Source: an uncultured Burkholderiales bacterium
GTDB lineage: Bacteria > Pseudomonadota > Gammaproteobacteria > Burkholderiales > Burkholderiaceae_C
DNA length: 64,000 bases
Direction: 5' to 3'
NCBI GenBank assembly: GCA_903886485.1
Contig: CAISMH010000011.1
Location: 1 to 64,000, forward strand
Part shown: positions 63,138-64,000 of the stretch, piece after piece
How the letters are laid out: the number at the start of each line of letters is the position of its first letter
Numbering within the stretch: position 1 is the first letter of the stretch
Notes under the pieces: model-generated
What the model saw: the letters and a program-made list of their open reading frames with translations, nothing else
What the model was told of the DNA's origin: nothing
The model's database searches: none
Program-made: the position numbers and the translations under genes

Positions 63138-64000
63138 TCAGCGCAAGGCATACCCCAAAGCAATGCCCGTAAACACCGTCGCACCTAGCCAATGGTTCAT
63201 ACGAAACGCACGAAAACAACCCTCGCGCGAACGGTCCAAAATCAGCAAAAAATGCCACGCCGCCTGTGCGCCAGCCAAACAAAGCGCAAAGGTCCAGTGA
63301 CCACTGAGCTTTTCTTGCGCCAACAAGCCATACCAACCACACAAGTAAATTGCATAAAACGCCATGACCGCGGAGATGTCGTGGCGACCCAACGTGATGG
63401 CCGAAGTCTTCATGCCAATGCGCATGTCGTCGTCACGGTCCACCATGGCGTACTCGGTGTCGTAGGCCAGCACCCAAAACAAATTGAACAGCATCAAGCC
63501 CCAAGCTTGCATGGGCACAGCATCGCTCAAGCTTTGCCATGTAATGTCTTGCCACGCCACAGACGCACTGCCCACCGCCACAAACGCCAAAGGAATGCCA
63601 AAGCTAAATGCCACGCCCAGCACCGCTTGTGGCATGGACACGTAGCGTTTGGCATAGGGATAAATCACGGTCACCGCTAACCCCGCAAACGACCACACAA
63701 TGGTGGCAGGATTGGTGGTCAGCACCAAGCCAAACGCCAGCAGCGCCAGCAGCGCGCCCAAACACAAAGCCTCACGTACAGACACAGCACCACGTGTGAC
63801 AGGCCGCTCGGCGGTGCGCTTGACGTGGCGGTCAAAGTCGCGGTCGGCCACATCGTTGATGCAGCAACCCGCACTGCGCATGAGGATGGTGCCAAGCACA
63901 AACACGGCCAGCAAATGCCACCCCGGCCAACCCTCTGCCGCCACCCACAACGCCGAGAGCGAGGGCCACAGCAGCAACAACCAACCGGCGGGGCGGTTCC
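63138..64000 (-). CDS. ubiA: 4-hydroxybenzoate polyprenyltransferase UbiA, 3' part (5' end off right edge)
   Basis: The frame is open to the right edge and its first visible residues, [18 protein letters not shown], match the first membrane helix of UbiA, so the true start lies beyond 64000. Seen: polyprenyl-diphosphate motif [20 protein letters not shown] and the second aspartate motif [20 protein letters not shown], with about eight hydrophobic helices. It attaches the polyprenyl tail to 4-hydroxybenzoate in ubiquinone synthesis at the inner membrane. About 287 residues are present. Confidence 0.93.
   Translation of the reverse strand, partial: NRPAGWLLLLWPSLSALWVAAEGWPGWHLLAVFVLGTILMRSAGCCINDVADRDFDRHVKRTAERPVTRGAVSVREALCLGALLALLAFGLVLTTNPATIVWSFAGLAVTVIYPYAKRYVSMPQAVLGVAFSFGIPLAFVAVGSASVAWQDITWQSLSDAVPMQAWGLMLFNLFWVLAYDTEYAMVDRDDDMRIGMKTSAITLGRHDISAVMAFYAIYLCGWYGLLAQEKLSGHWTFALCLAGAQAAWHFLLILDRSREGCFRAFRMNHWLGATVFTGIALGYALR

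Overview
The window looks like chromosome of a betaproteobacterium of the order Burkholderiales, most likely family Comamonadaceae (Limnohabitans/Rhodoferax-like; the genus is inference). Reasons: the spc/alpha ribosomal block, two Liv-type ABC operons (one with a LivM-LivG fusion), a Bug-type solute-binding protein, a phasin with a Lys/Ala-rich tail, NodI/NodJ-like ABC genes and an IcmF-type fused acyl-CoA mutase.

Region 1 (1-12760, all minus strand) is a surface-glycan locus. Tightly overlapping, AT-rich genes encode a nonulosonic (legionaminic-type) acid pathway: LegB-like 4,6-dehydratase, LegI-like synthase, a WbqC-family protein, a DegT aminotransferase, LegG-like hydrolysing 2-epimerase, a methyltransferase, a PIG-L deacetylase, PtmE-, PtmF- and PtmB/LegF-like proteins, a hexapeptide acyltransferase, a PtmA-like SDR, and the start of a Wzx-like flippase running off the left edge. 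They follow ugd (UDP-glucose 6-dehydrogenase) and an orphan uppS. A perfect 12-base ops element (GGCGGTAGCGTG, minus strand, 12747-12758) lies 28 bases before uppS, and an RfaH gene sits at 16523-17020, so the locus is probably read through by RfaH antitermination.

Region 2 (12942-16461, plus strand, GC-rich) is a compact phage-type recombination module between the glycan operon and rfaH: a protein with a GPxTxEGxARSxxNAxKHG motif, an XRE/S24-like regulator whose catalytic Ser/Lys pair seems lost, a YqaJ-type exonuclease and a Bet/RecT annealase. A strong promoter overlapped by a perfect 19-base inverted repeat precedes the exonuclease gene. No integrase or virion gene is present.

Region 3 (16.5-37.7 kb) is core metabolism: phasin, TetR regulator, M20 amidohydrolase, type III pantothenate kinase, rhodanese, Liv operon 1, icmF with a near-perfect palindrome in front, AMP nucleosidase, phosphatidylserine decarboxylase, NodIJ-like exporter, 3-hydroxyacyl-CoA dehydrogenase, a phosphoesterase coupled to a Ser/Thr kinase-Usp fusion, and a Bug protein.

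Region 4 (37.7-47 kb) is Liv operon 2, which combines transporter genes with two AMP-forming acyl-CoA ligase family genes and faces a Crp/Fnr regulator across a palindromic site; it probably takes up and activates a carboxylic acid.

Region 5 (47-64 kb) holds an RluF-like pseudouridine synthase, htpG, HAD and SrkA-type genes, an alpha/beta hydrolase, an initiator tRNA, the alpha and spc ribosomal operons (rplQ to rplN) with secY and rpoA, then proC, a small Lys-rich exported protein and ubiA, cut by the right edge.
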